This document shows, in pieces, positions 34,125 to 42,510 of a DNA stretch of 64,000 nt. The stretch is taken from contig JAMLJH010000002.1 in NCBI GenBank assembly GCA_023953615.1, positions 62,001 to 126,000 on the forward strand, in the 5' to 3' direction. The notes beneath the pieces are model-generated. The model saw nothing but the letters and a program-made list of their open reading frames with translations. It was not told the origin of the DNA and searched no databases. The stretch comes from Verrucomicrobiia bacterium. GTDB taxonomy: Bacteria; Verrucomicrobiota; Verrucomicrobiia; Limisphaerales; JADLHS01. The first letter of the stretch is position 1. Each line of letters begins with the position of its first letter. The position numbers were made by a program, and so were the translations under genes.

Positions 34125-34258
34125 AACGGCCAACTTGGCCGTTCTGGGCGGCAACCTGCCGCCCAGCTGAGCGTGCGGGGATCGCGCCCCATTGGGTTCG
34201 CACTCTTTGCGTTCGGCTGTCGGGCTGGTAGCCCGACAGAACGGGCCAGTGGCCCGTT
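34125..34258. repeat. Cluster of four short perfect palindromes with 3-base loops
   Basis: Hairpins at 34125-34143 (AACGGCCA-ACT-TGGCCGTT), 34144-34166 (CTGGGCGGCA-ACC-TGCCGCCCAG), 34217-34239 (CTGTCGGGCT-GGT-AGCCCGACAG) and 34240-34258 (AACGGGCC-AGT-GGCCCGTT). They come as two adjacent pairs 50 bases apart. Flanks also mirror each other (GGTGGAACGG on the left, CCGTTCCACC on the right). GGGGATCGCGCCCC around 34179-34192 is a weaker fifth. There is no T-tract, so this is a REP/BIME-like structure and not a terminator. It fills most of the 253-base gap between convergent genes. Confidence 0.88.
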
Positions 34259-34309
34259 CCACCGGAACTCCAATCGAATGGTTACGGATTAGTGCTTGTG
34301 GACCCGGTG

Positions 34310-36295
34310 CTATTGCGCCCACCGCACGCGATAAAAGCGCGTGGCGGGCGTGCTGGTCGGATCGGTGACTGTGGCGGTGTTGCCCGTAAGCAGAATGCTT
34401 GTCAGCACGTTCCAGTTCAGTAGCTCGGTCGAAGTCTGTACTTCGTAAATGTTGCCGGCGGCACCCGCGAATGAAAACTGCGCCTGACCGCCGCTAAAAT
34501 TCAACGAGCTGACGTTGATCAATGGCGTGGTGTTGGTGTCGAGCGTGTCGGCGCTGAAGTTGTCGAAATGCGCGCCGCGCGTTCCCGGATAAGTTGCCGG
34601 ACTGCCCGGATGCCAACTGTAACCCACACCGCAAACTCCGGCCGGGTGAGCCGTATCGTTCATCTGAACCAACAACGCGCCATCCAGATAAAAGCGGAGG
34701 TTGTTGCCGCGCGCTTCAACACGCATTCGATGCCAGCCGCTGGTGGCGCGATATTGTGGCGTGGCAAAAAAATCCGTGATGGCCGCGTCGGTCAATCTGG
34801 CCGCGCGCAACCGCCCGTCGTCGCTGTCCCAAAGGAACGCGTAGCCATTACCCGCGCCTTCGAAGGTGGTGTCGAGTCCGGCGAACCCATCGTCACGTAG
34901 AAAAATTCCGTAGCGTTCCCACGCGCCATTGGCGAGGTAGCCGGGCGCATAATTGAAATACACGTCGCACTGGACGTAATAATTCTGGTGGCCGGGTTTG
35001 CCCACGGTCACCGATTCCGTGGTGCCGTAACCGAAATTGGTGCGATCCGTCACCAGCAACGCTTTGCCGTCACCGCCCGACGCCGGTGGACTGAAAGTTT
35101 CCACCACCGAACGGTTGAACTTGGGTCGCCCGAACATGGATTTGCCGACAGTGCTGAAATTTTCCTGAATGGGAAACGTGTTGTTCGTCAACGTGGCCAG
35201 ATCAATCCCGGGCCGCGTCAGTTGGGGATAGACAATCATCCGCGCGGTGGGTTTGACCCAACCCCACGCGGGCGTCGCGCCGGGCAGCGGAATGCGATAA
35301 AACCCGTTCGTGCTCTGATCCGCGACAAAGCGTCCGCCGCCAAACAGAATCTGTCCGAGTTGGCTGGCGCTTTCATTGGGTGTGGCGCGCATGGCGAACT
35401 TCGTGGCCAACTGCCCGAGTTGGGTAAAGGGAACCTTATCCGGCAGCGTCTGAATCACCGTGCCGTCAAAGACTTCATAGGCGTCCGCGGCGCGAATCCA
35501 GCCGCTGCGGTACGCGGTTTGATTCGGGATGAACACCAGGTAATAACCGTGCTTCGGGTAGCTGCAAAAATAAAGTTGATCCCGGTGCGCGGTGGTGATG
35601 ACGGGGCTGCTAACGAATCGGTCGGCGCGAATGGGGGTGCTCGTTGCCGCGACGCGAATGACTCGTCCCACCTGCATCGTTCCGGTGGGATTGAACACGA
35701 TCGGATACTTGAAATGTCCCCAGTAGAACGGACCTGTTTGCGTGCCGCTGCCGCGCACCTCGGTTTGCACGTGAACGTGCTCGGAAGTCGAGTTGCCCGT
35801 GTTGTCGGAGTAACCGACCAGATCGCCCACGTTGACGGGTTGGTTCACGGCCACCGTCACTTGCAGCATGTGCAGATACAGCAGGTCCAGCGGTTCGCCG
35901 TTGGGCGAAAAGCCGTTCGCCTGAATGCGCACGTAATTGCCGCCGTAAGTGGAATGATCGTTGGGGGGAAGGCCGTTGACCACTTCCGTTACGAGGCCCG
36001 AAACGGCGGCGTACAGCGGCGTGCCGCTTTGCACGGAAAAATCGGAGCCGATGTGGTTGTCATAAGCGTGAGGTGAAACCCAACTGGTCCCCGACCAACC
36101 CGTCCAATCCGCAATGACGCCATTTGCCGGGTTCAAATCCTTGAAGGCCTCGATGATGAAACCGTCCGCAAACGGGAGGAACTCGTAAGGCCCGGGCGCA
36201 ACCTGGGCGCCCGCGGTGGTTGCGATGGCGATGGCCGCAAGACCGCCAAACCATCCGAGTGGTGCGGCCAGCGAACGACGAAACTTCTGATTCAC
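34310..36295 (-). CDS. Exported M23 metallopeptidase with LamG-like and RFYRV tail modules
   Basis: A 661-residue exported protein, GTG start at 36295 (signal MNQKFRRSLAAPLGWFGGLA through TTAGAQ). Residues ~60-190 are a lysostaphin/M23 peptidase domain: first ligands in NHIGSDFSVQSGTPLYAAV (H-x3-D) and the last in TSEHVHVQTEVRG (HVH). HMLQVTVAVNQPVNVGDLVG is the expected loop. SH3-like segments follow (~265-370, YLVFIPNQTAYRSGWIRAAD, MRATPNESASQLGQ). Then comes a LamG/3-keto-disaccharide-hydrolase-like beta domain (~390-590) and the tail module (YEVQTSTELLNWNVLTSILL, RFYRVRWAQ). It likely cuts peptidoglycan cross-bridges or other peptides outside the cell. Confidence 0.85.
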   Translation of the reverse strand: MNQKFRRSLAAPLGWFGGLAAIAIATTAGAQVAPGPYEFLPFADGFIIEAFKDLNPANGVIADWTGWSGTSWVSPHAYDNHIGSDFSVQSGTPLYAAVSGLVTEVVNGLPPNDHSTYGGNYVRIQANGFSPNGEPLDLLYLHMLQVTVAVNQPVNVGDLVGYSDNTGNSTSEHVHVQTEVRGSGTQTGPFYWGHFKYPIVFNPTGTMQVGRVIRVAATSTPIRADRFVSSPVITTAHRDQLYFCSYPKHGYYLVFIPNQTAYRSGWIRAADAYEVFDGTVIQTLPDKVPFTQLGQLATKFAMRATPNESASQLGQILFGGGRFVADQSTNGFYRIPLPGATPAWGWVKPTARMIVYPQLTRPGIDLATLTNNTFPIQENFSTVGKSMFGRPKFNRSVVETFSPPASGGDGKALLVTDRTNFGYGTTESVTVGKPGHQNYYVQCDVYFNYAPGYLANGAWERYGIFLRDDGFAGLDTTFEGAGNGYAFLWDSDDGRLRAARLTDAAITDFFATPQYRATSGWHRMRVEARGNNLRFYLDGALLVQMNDTAHPAGVCGVGYSWHPGSPATYPGTRGAHFDNFSADTLDTNTTPLINVSSLNFSGGQAQFSFAGAAGNIYEVQTSTELLNWNVLTSILLTGNTATVTDPTSTPATRFYRVRWAQ

Positions 36296-36421
36296 GATCC
36301 CAGCATACGAGCGCCGTCAGTTCAGGCAATGGTCTTTCGCCATGCACTTTTTGTTTGAGTTATTTGCTTGAGTAACGAGACTACCGCGACGAACCGATTT
36401 AACCAGTAACGAAAACCGCTT

Positions 36422-37354
36422 ATGTCACGCAAACTCAGCGCCATCTCGCCCGATTGGTGGGACTACACCACGCTCGACGACGAAATCATTCGCGACACCG
36501 TCAAGCTCACTCCGGAAAAAATGCTCCAGCTCTCGCGGCCCGGCTTCAAGGTCGCGATGTATGACACGCTCGAAGATTTTTATCTGGCCGAAGCGCTGGA
36601 ATACGTCGCGGCCTGGAAGCAATCCACGCCGGATAATCCGGTGGGCATTTGTGGCCCGATCGGTCCCACGGAACAATTGCCCCTGGTGGCGCGGATCGTG
36701 AACGACCTCGGACTCAGCGTGCGCTCGGGACATTTTTGGGGCATGGACGAATGGGTGTTGGATGGCCGGGAGGTGCCGCCCAGTCATCCGCTTTCCTTTG
36801 AAAAGGCTGATCGCCAATTGTGCTTCAATCGCATCCGCAAAAACCTCGTGATGCCGGATGGGAATCTGCACTTCCCGAAAGTGGACGCGACGGCGTTCAA
36901 GCGGAGTTGGAATGTCGGGGTGCGCTGCGCGGTGATGCAGGGCGGTCAGGGCGACGTGAAACATTGGGCTTTCAACGATCCGGTGCGTCGTACCGGCAAG
37001 TACAAAAAGGCCCCTCCGACGCCGGCGGAATACCGCAAACTCGGCACGCGCGTGGTGAATTTGCATCCGCTTACCGTCGCGCAAAATGCGCGCACCTCGG
37101 GCGGCGGCAATATTTCGCTCGTGCCCACGCAGGCGGTCACCGTCGGTCCGGTGGAAACCTGGAAAGCGGAGAAAGTTTCCATCTGGCACGCCGGGCATCA
37201 CGACAATCCTTTCGGGCAACGCCTGACCTGTTTGATGGTGGCGAAGAAAATCCCCGATTCGTCCGTGCCGATGTCGTTGTTGGCGGACCATCCCAACGTG
37301 CAATTCAATTATTATCGTCCGGGGATCGGCACGTGCGCGGTGGCCATGCATTGA
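36422..37354 (+). CDS. Glucosamine-6-phosphate deaminase/isomerase-like protein
   Basis: A 310-residue cytosolic protein of the NagB/6-phosphogluconolactonase superfamily. Sugar-phosphate isomerase features are [20 protein letters not shown] (the phosphate-binding G-P-T segment), [14 protein letters not shown] (resembling the NagB FNMDEYVG loop), [14 protein letters not shown] (cf. GxGxDGHIAFNEP) and [13 protein letters not shown]. NagB converts GlcN6P to Fru6P plus ammonia. The key active-site loops are recognisable but altered, so a related substrate is possible. Its stop overlaps the start region of rnhB. Confidence 0.8.
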   Translation: MSRKLSAISPDWWDYTTLDDEIIRDTVKLTPEKMLQLSRPGFKVAMYDTLEDFYLAEALEYVAAWKQSTPDNPVGICGPIGPTEQLPLVARIVNDLGLSVRSGHFWGMDEWVLDGREVPPSHPLSFEKADRQLCFNRIRKNLVMPDGNLHFPKVDATAFKRSWNVGVRCAVMQGGQGDVKHWAFNDPVRRTGKYKKAPPTPAEYRKLGTRVVNLHPLTVAQNARTSGGGNISLVPTQAVTVGPVETWKAEKVSIWHAGHHDNPFGQRLTCLMVAKKIPDSSVPMSLLADHPNVQFNYYRPGIGTCAVAMH

Positions 37355-38025
37355 ACCGGATCGCGCCCGACTCCGCGGACCGACTGCGCTTTGAGCGCGA
37401 GTTGTGGCAAAGCGGCCTGACGCGCGTGGCTGGTGTGGACGAAGCGGGACGCGGACCGCTGGCCGGCCCCGTCGTGGCGGCGGCAGTGATTCTTCCCCGC
37501 ACCTGGTTGCAATCCGGGTGTGACCAACGCTTAATCGAACTGAACGATTCCAAGCAGCTCGCGGAGGCCCGGCGCGAGGAATTTTTCGCGCTGCTGATGA
37601 CGCATCCCGACCTCTGCCACGCCATCGCCGTGGTGGACGCCGCCGCGATTGATCACCTCAATATTCTACGCGCCACGCATCGCGCCATGAATGAGGCACT
37701 GGCGCAGTTGCCGCATCGTCCCGACCACGTCCTGGTGGATGGCCGACCGGTGAAAACCATGACGCTGCCGCAAACCGCGCTGGTGAAAGGCGATGCGCGC
37801 AGTTATTCCATTGCCGCCGCCAGTGTGTTGGCCAAAGTGACCCGGGACCGGTTGATGCAGGAGTTCGATCGGCAATTTCCCGAGTATGGATTCGCCACGC
37901 ACAAAGGCTACGGAACGGCGCAACACTTGAAAGCCCTTGCCGCCCACGGCCCCTGTCCGATCCACCGCCGCAGCTTCGCACCGTTACGGCCGCGCGAACC
38001 GGACTTGTTTCGTTCCCACCTTTGA
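37351..38025 (+). CDS. rnhB: Ribonuclease HII
   Basis: A 224-residue enzyme that nicks RNA-DNA hybrids at embedded ribonucleotides. The signature [20 protein letters not shown] carries the two acidic residues Asp30 and Glu31. Other family blocks are [46 protein letters not shown] and [16 protein letters not shown]. No ATG fits; TTG 37351 (overlapping the stop of the preceding gene as TTGA) or GTG 37333 must be used. The frame itself is open far upstream, but that is antisense-like shadow of the isomerase gene. Confidence 0.92.
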   Translation: MNRIAPDSADRLRFERELWQSGLTRVAGVDEAGRGPLAGPVVAAAVILPRTWLQSGCDQRLIELNDSKQLAEARREEFFALLMTHPDLCHAIAVVDAAAIDHLNILRATHRAMNEALAQLPHRPDHVLVDGRPVKTMTLPQTALVKGDARSYSIAAASVLAKVTRDRLMQEFDRQFPEYGFATHKGYGTAQHLKALAAHGPCPIHRRSFAPLRPREPDLFRSHL

Positions 38026-38053
38026 CGCGGAGATTGTGACGCGATCACGCCTT

Positions 38054-38075
38054 GCCGCACCGCCTTGGGTGCGGC
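38054..38075 (+). terminator. Hairpin after rnhB, weak terminator candidate
   Basis: Stem GCCGCACC / GGTGCGGC (38054-38061 with 38068-38075), loop GCCTTG, 28 bases after the rnhB stop. GAAATG follows rather than a T-tract, so intrinsic termination is unproven. Confidence 0.4.
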
Positions 38076-38247
38076 GAAATGAGGTTCCATGGTCTGGCGT
38101 TTTGAGTTGAAATGACTAACAGTCACTTACGTATGAAGTTGTTGAACCAGTATATTGTCCTTAAAAAGGAAGAAGCGAAGAAACAGCTCATCTCCATTCG
38201 TTTCATAATTAGCACAGAGGTATGAATGGTCAGCAACAGAAAAGGCG

Positions 38248-38589
38248 ATGATCACAATCTTAATCTTGCGTTTGATTGCGGTGGTTGCACTCGTTGTATC
38301 AATCTACGCTTACGATAACTTGATCCGACGATTCTGCGGGAAATACCCAAACGAGTGGCGGCTTGCAGGTCGTCCGTGCGGGGTTATCTTTCAAGGTCGC
38401 CAATGGTTGCAAGTGAGTTCGCTCAGACAAATTGCAATATTCATCAAAATAACTTTCAGTAGGCCTGGCTGGGTTGCAAAAGATGAAAGACTTGCATCGC
38501 TTTGGAAGCTCCACCTTATAAGCTATGGCACTCTTATGGTGGATGCCATTCTGCTTGGCTGGCACGCGCTTTCTTCACAGGCTGCCTGA
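38248..38589 (+). CDS. Small membrane protein of unknown function
   Basis: A 113-residue protein with a strongly hydrophobic N-terminal segment (MITILILRLIAVVALVVSIY) and a second near the C-terminus (YGTLMVDAILLGWHALSSQ). Between them is a basic region (LIRRFCGKYPNEWRLAGRPC). ATG 38248 has AAAAGG a few bases upstream. I do not recognise it. Codon use is somewhat less GC-rich than its neighbours, which hints at later acquisition; this is an impression only. Confidence 0.6.
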   Translation: MITILILRLIAVVALVVSIYAYDNLIRRFCGKYPNEWRLAGRPCGVIFQGRQWLQVSSLRQIAIFIKITFSRPGWVAKDERLASLWKLHLISYGTLMVDAILLGWHALSSQAA

Positions 38590-39149
38590 CCGATTACTGT
38601 TGCCGTGAATAATCGCCTGTGGGGCACGACGTCAAAAACCAGCACCAGCACCTCACTCCACACGTTCCGCGTGGATGGAAAGAACCAAGTGACGAAATGG
38701 AACCGATCAGCGGTTCAGTCCGATTCGATGAGGTGATTACTTCTGGGAGCGCACTCGTCTCGGGTGCGGTTCGCCGCGTCTCGCGTCGAACACCGGATGG
38801 TGCGGATTGGCCGCAAGTTGGTGCGATTTCTGTCGGGCGGGACGCCCGCCAGCACACGCGAGACGCGTGTGCTCCCCAGTTGCCGTTGCACGATCGCGAC
38901 CGCGAAATAAGCCAACGGCGCGGTGGCGGGGCAGTTTGAATATGACCCGTTTTTGCAAGTTATCCGGGCGACGGAGCTGTTGGCGTATCGGATGTCGCTC
39001 TCTCGGGCGGCGAAGTATCACGACGGTCTTTTATCAAAGCATTGACAAAGCGAACCAAACTAATGAGGCTGGTCTCTGTGAAAGCCCAACCGACCAGCAG
39101 TGAACTTCGCGCCTTTGCACACTCGTTAAACTTTTTTTCGAGGAAAAGA
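38590..39149. other. Intergenic region with palindromes, no supported gene
   Basis: About 560 bases. Open frames here have Arg-rich, repeat-like translations. Two adjacent perfect hairpins at 38836-38873 are listed separately. The last bases hold GAGGAAAAGA, the ribosome binding site for the next gene. Confidence 0.6.
38836..38873. repeat. Pair of adjacent palindromes with 3-base loops
   Basis: GGCGGG-ACG-CCCGCC (38836-38850) joined directly to AGCACACGCG-AGA-CGCGTGTGCT (38851-38873). Both are perfect. The design (GC-rich arms, three-base loop, placed in pairs) is the same as the cluster at 34125-34258, although the arm sequences differ. Confidence 0.88.
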
Positions 39150-42100
39150 ATGAACTTCGCAACGAGGTACAGACCATATCCCTTGTGTCTGGGGCTGATA
39201 TTTGTTCTATCGTTGGTTCAGCTTACCAAGGCAGCGCTGCTGTTCGAGGACAATTTTGATCGTAGCTTTCCGGGCTGGGAGGTTGTTCAGCCGCCGGGGC
39301 AGTACATAGACGGCCCTTTGTCCTGGCGATACGACGTTGTCAGCGGCGCGTTTACCGAGCAGAGCAACATTTACACGGACAACGCGAGTTACTCTCCCAC
39401 CGCTGTGGCGCCCATGTTGATCAATGCGGCAACTACGACCGGTGCGTTTACCTACCAAGCGCGTTTGACTGCGGGGGACGATGATGGTTTTGGTCTGGTT
39501 TTCGGCTATCAGAATCCCACTAACTTTTATCGGATTGTTTTTGCGCGTCAGGCGCGCAGTGCCGGGTTTCCGTGGACCGGGTGGAGTGTGGATCGCATGG
39601 TGGACGGTACCGCCACCAACTTGTTTGGGTACGGCAAACCGGGATATGCTCAAACCTTCATCAATCGCGCCGGGATTGCGTTCGACGTGACCGTGTCCGT
39701 GAATGTCGCCAACCAACTGACTTTGCAAGTGGTGGATAATCCAACCGGCAGTTCAGTAACCTATCCGCTCGTCACCGCCCAGGAACTCCCAGAGCCGGTG
39801 GTTGGGCGGGTGGGCATTTTTACCTGGGGAATGAGCGGCGGATCGCCCAACGGCTTCCGCATCGAAAACCTGGATTTGTCGCCGAACGGCTTGGCGGGGA
39901 ACCCGAACGCCCTGACAGATTGGACCGCGTTGATCCCTCCGCGCATGGCGGGAAATAACGCATCACTTTCGAGCCAACCCTTTTGGTCTTTGCCGACCGG
40001 GACCGATGGCGCTTACGGGCGGCTCGAGGAAAGTGGAGATTGTTTTGCGGGGAACGATGCGGCCGGTCAGGTGGATTTCACGGGGCCGACCTTGGTGGCC
40101 GGAAATGAAAACTGGTCTGATTACGTCTTCGCCGCGCGAATTACTCCTTGGGACGATGACGGTCAGGGGATCATTTTTCGTTACCAAAATCCGTCGAATT
40201 TTTATCGTATTGCGTTGCGAGCCCAAGCCTCCAACATCGGCATCCCGACCGGACTTTCCATTCAAAAAAATATCAACGGTGTCTATTCAGAAATTTATCG
40301 GGATAATCCTCCCATTTACCGACCGGCAACTGGAGTGCCGTACGATCTCATCGCCAAAATCAACGGAGAGACATTGGACGTCGCGCTGGTAGTGGACCCC
40401 GACGGAACGGCGGAAGTTTTCGACTACGGCCCTTTCACCGTTACGGGCAGCGATCATGGCAGGATCGGACTCTTGAGCTGGGCCATGACTCGCACGGATT
40501 TTGATTGGGTATCGGTTCACGATGGGGCCGCGCTTTACGTTTCGTCCGCTGAAGGTTCGCCCAGTCCCGCTCGCGGCGTGCACAGTTATCCTCCCGGACA
40601 GGTGGTGAACTTATGGGCGGGGCTGCCGGATTTCAGCGTTCCGGGAGTGCGAAAATTTCCCATCGGATGGGCTGGGACCGGTGTCGTTCCCGCCACGGGC
40701 AACACCACTAATTTGACGATTCGAGCCAATGATTTCTCTCGCCTCGCCTGGCTTTGGCAGACGGAGTATCAATTGACGGTGACCAATCAATCCGGCGGCA
40801 CGGTTTCCTTTCCGGCTGGTGAATGGTTTCCGGACGGCAGCAACATCACCGTTAGCGCTCACGCCGATCCGGGTTTCGTTTTCGAGGGTTGGTTGGGAGA
40901 TTTGCTGTCAAGTTCGCCGACGCTGAACTTCGTGATGGATCAACCCTATCACCTGCGGGCGATGTTTACGGCGGATAGTGACGGAGATGGATTACCGGAT
41001 TCCTGGGAGCTGGCGTATTTCGGCAATCTCTCGGAAACGGCCGCCGGGGATCCAGACGCCGATGGCCGCACCAACTGGCAAGAATTTCAGGACGGCACCA
41101 ATCCAACCGTGGCGGATATTTTACGGATCGAAAGTTTGGAACTGGTCAACAATCAGAGCGTCCTCATCATTTCAAACAATACGGGCACGCGCTTTAGTAT
41201 TCAGGATGCCATCACCATCCCCGGCACTTGGACGACTCTGGCAACGACTCAGTATCTCAACACTTACACCTCGGCGTTACCGTCCACTTCCACCGGTTTT
41301 TGGCGTTTGCAACAACCCAAACGCGCTCCGGAGGTTCTGCCGTTTGTGCCGGGTTCGTGGACGCTGGTTTTACTGCCGGACACGCAAGTTTATTCGCAAA
41401 GTTATCCTGAACTCTTCAAAGACCAAACCCGATGGGCGGTTGCCAACCGGGAGCGCTACAATATCAAATACGTGTTGCAACTTGGAGATATCGTCAATGT
41501 GCCGTACGCGTTGAATCAATGGACGAATGCGCGCGCCGCGATGTCCATCCTCGACGGGCAGGTACCTTACGCCATCGCCACCGGCAATCATGATCACGGC
41601 TCAACGGGAGTTTCTTCGGATCGCACCACTGTGGTGAATGACTTCTTCCCGGTTTCCCACTTCACCAACTGGCCAACCTTCGGCGGCACGTGGGAGCCCA
41701 ATCGCATCGAAAACAGTTACCATCTGTTCAGTGCGGGCGGAGTGGATTGGATAGTGCTCGCACTGGAATGGGGGCCGCGCAATTCTCCCGTAGCCTGGGC
41801 CAATCAAGTGTTGGCCAATTATCCCGATCGGCGGGCCATCCTGATCACGCACGCCTACATGTATCATGACGAAACCCGTTATGATTGGGCCACGCGCGGC
41901 GCCACCCAACAATGGAACCCTCACTCCTACGGCACGGCCAGCGATCCCGATGGCACCAACGACGGCGAAGAGTTGTGGGGAAAACTGGTCAAACGCCATC
42001 CCAACTTTGTGTTGGTCTGCAACGGCCACGTTTTGGGTGATGGTTTGGGGCGACTCAGCAGCACCAATGATTTTGGCGGCGTCGTTCATCAAATGCTGGT

Positions 42101-42266
42101 GAATTACCAAATGAAAGCGCTTGGCGGTGAAGCCTTTCTCCGGTTGGTGGAATTCCTGCCCGATGGTAAAACCGTGCAGGTTAAAGCCTATTCGCCGCTG
42201 TACGGCACTTACAAAACGGATTCACAAAATCAATTCATCCTCACGTTGGATCCACCGTTGTTTTGA
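39150..42266 (+). CDS. Giant exported protein: two LamG-like units, InlB-like repeat, TSP3 and calcineurin-like phosphoesterase
   Basis: A 1038-residue protein. AGGA five bases before ATG 39150 fixes the start, and the signal segment is CLGLIFVLSLVQLTKAA. Two concanavalin/LamG-like units occur at ~30-245 and ~255-480, each with a DDDG(F/Q)G and NF-Y-R-I core. An InlB B-repeat-like unit lies at ~535-605 (VTNQSGGTVSFPAGEW, GFVFEGWLGD). A TSP3/Ca motif [11 protein letters not shown] sits near 609, then the RFYRV-type module (~650-715). The metallophosphoesterase domain spans ~735-1000: LPDTQVY, LQLGDIVN, GNHDHG, ITHAYMYHDE and NGHVLGDG supply the two-metal ligands. It is probably a secreted or surface phosphodiesterase. 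The N-terminal half is paralogous to the next gene. Confidence 0.88.
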   Translation: MNFATRYRPYPLCLGLIFVLSLVQLTKAALLFEDNFDRSFPGWEVVQPPGQYIDGPLSWRYDVVSGAFTEQSNIYTDNASYSPTAVAPMLINAATTTGAFTYQARLTAGDDDGFGLVFGYQNPTNFYRIVFARQARSAGFPWTGWSVDRMVDGTATNLFGYGKPGYAQTFINRAGIAFDVTVSVNVANQLTLQVVDNPTGSSVTYPLVTAQELPEPVVGRVGIFTWGMSGGSPNGFRIENLDLSPNGLAGNPNALTDWTALIPPRMAGNNASLSSQPFWSLPTGTDGAYGRLEESGDCFAGNDAAGQVDFTGPTLVAGNENWSDYVFAARITPWDDDGQGIIFRYQNPSNFYRIALRAQASNIGIPTGLSIQKNINGVYSEIYRDNPPIYRPATGVPYDLIAKINGETLDVALVVDPDGTAEVFDYGPFTVTGSDHGRIGLLSWAMTRTDFDWVSVHDGAALYVSSAEGSPSPARGVHSYPPGQVVNLWAGLPDFSVPGVRKFPIGWAGTGVVPATGNTTNLTIRANDFSRLAWLWQTEYQLTVTNQSGGTVSFPAGEWFPDGSNITVSAHADPGFVFEGWLGDLLSSSPTLNFVMDQPYHLRAMFTADSDGDGLPDSWELAYFGNLSETAAGDPDADGRTNWQEFQDGTNPTVADILRIESLELVNNQSVLIISNNTGTRFSIQDAITIPGTWTTLATTQYLNTYTSALPSTSTGFWRLQQPKRAPEVLPFVPGSWTLVLLPDTQVYSQSYPELFKDQTRWAVANRERYNIKYVLQLGDIVNVPYALNQWTNARAAMSILDGQVPYAIATGNHDHGSTGVSSDRTTVVNDFFPVSHFTNWPTFGGTWEPNRIENSYHLFSAGGVDWIVLALEWGPRNSPVAWANQVLANYPDRRAILITHAYMYHDETRYDWATRGATQQWNPHSYGTASDPDGTNDGEELWGKLVKRHPNFVLVCNGHVLGDGLGRLSSTNDFGGVVHQMLVNYQMKALGGEAFLRLVEFLPDGKTVQVKAYSPLYGTYKTDSQNQFILTLDPPLF

Positions 42267-42510
42267 CAAGTTGACCTGCAGCTCATGACTCCCACAAAGC
42301 TCTGAACGGCGCGAGTCTTTAAGCGACGACGATTCAGGAAAATTCTGGCGTTGCGAAAATTCGATAAAATTCGAGCTTGACTGATTAAGGAATTTAGTCT
42401 TCGATGCACTCAAGTTACGCCAAATCAAGCCTACGCCTGAAAAATTTGCACAAGGCGAGTCAGTGTATTAACGCGTACCAAACAACTAAGCCTGAACGAA
42501 CGTACAAACT

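Noticed and set aside
34988..36076. 362-codon plus-strand frame
   Set aside because: Antisense shadow of the M23 peptidase.
36425..37351. 308-codon minus-strand frame
   Set aside because: Antisense shadow of the GlcN6P-isomerase-like gene; very His/Arg-rich.
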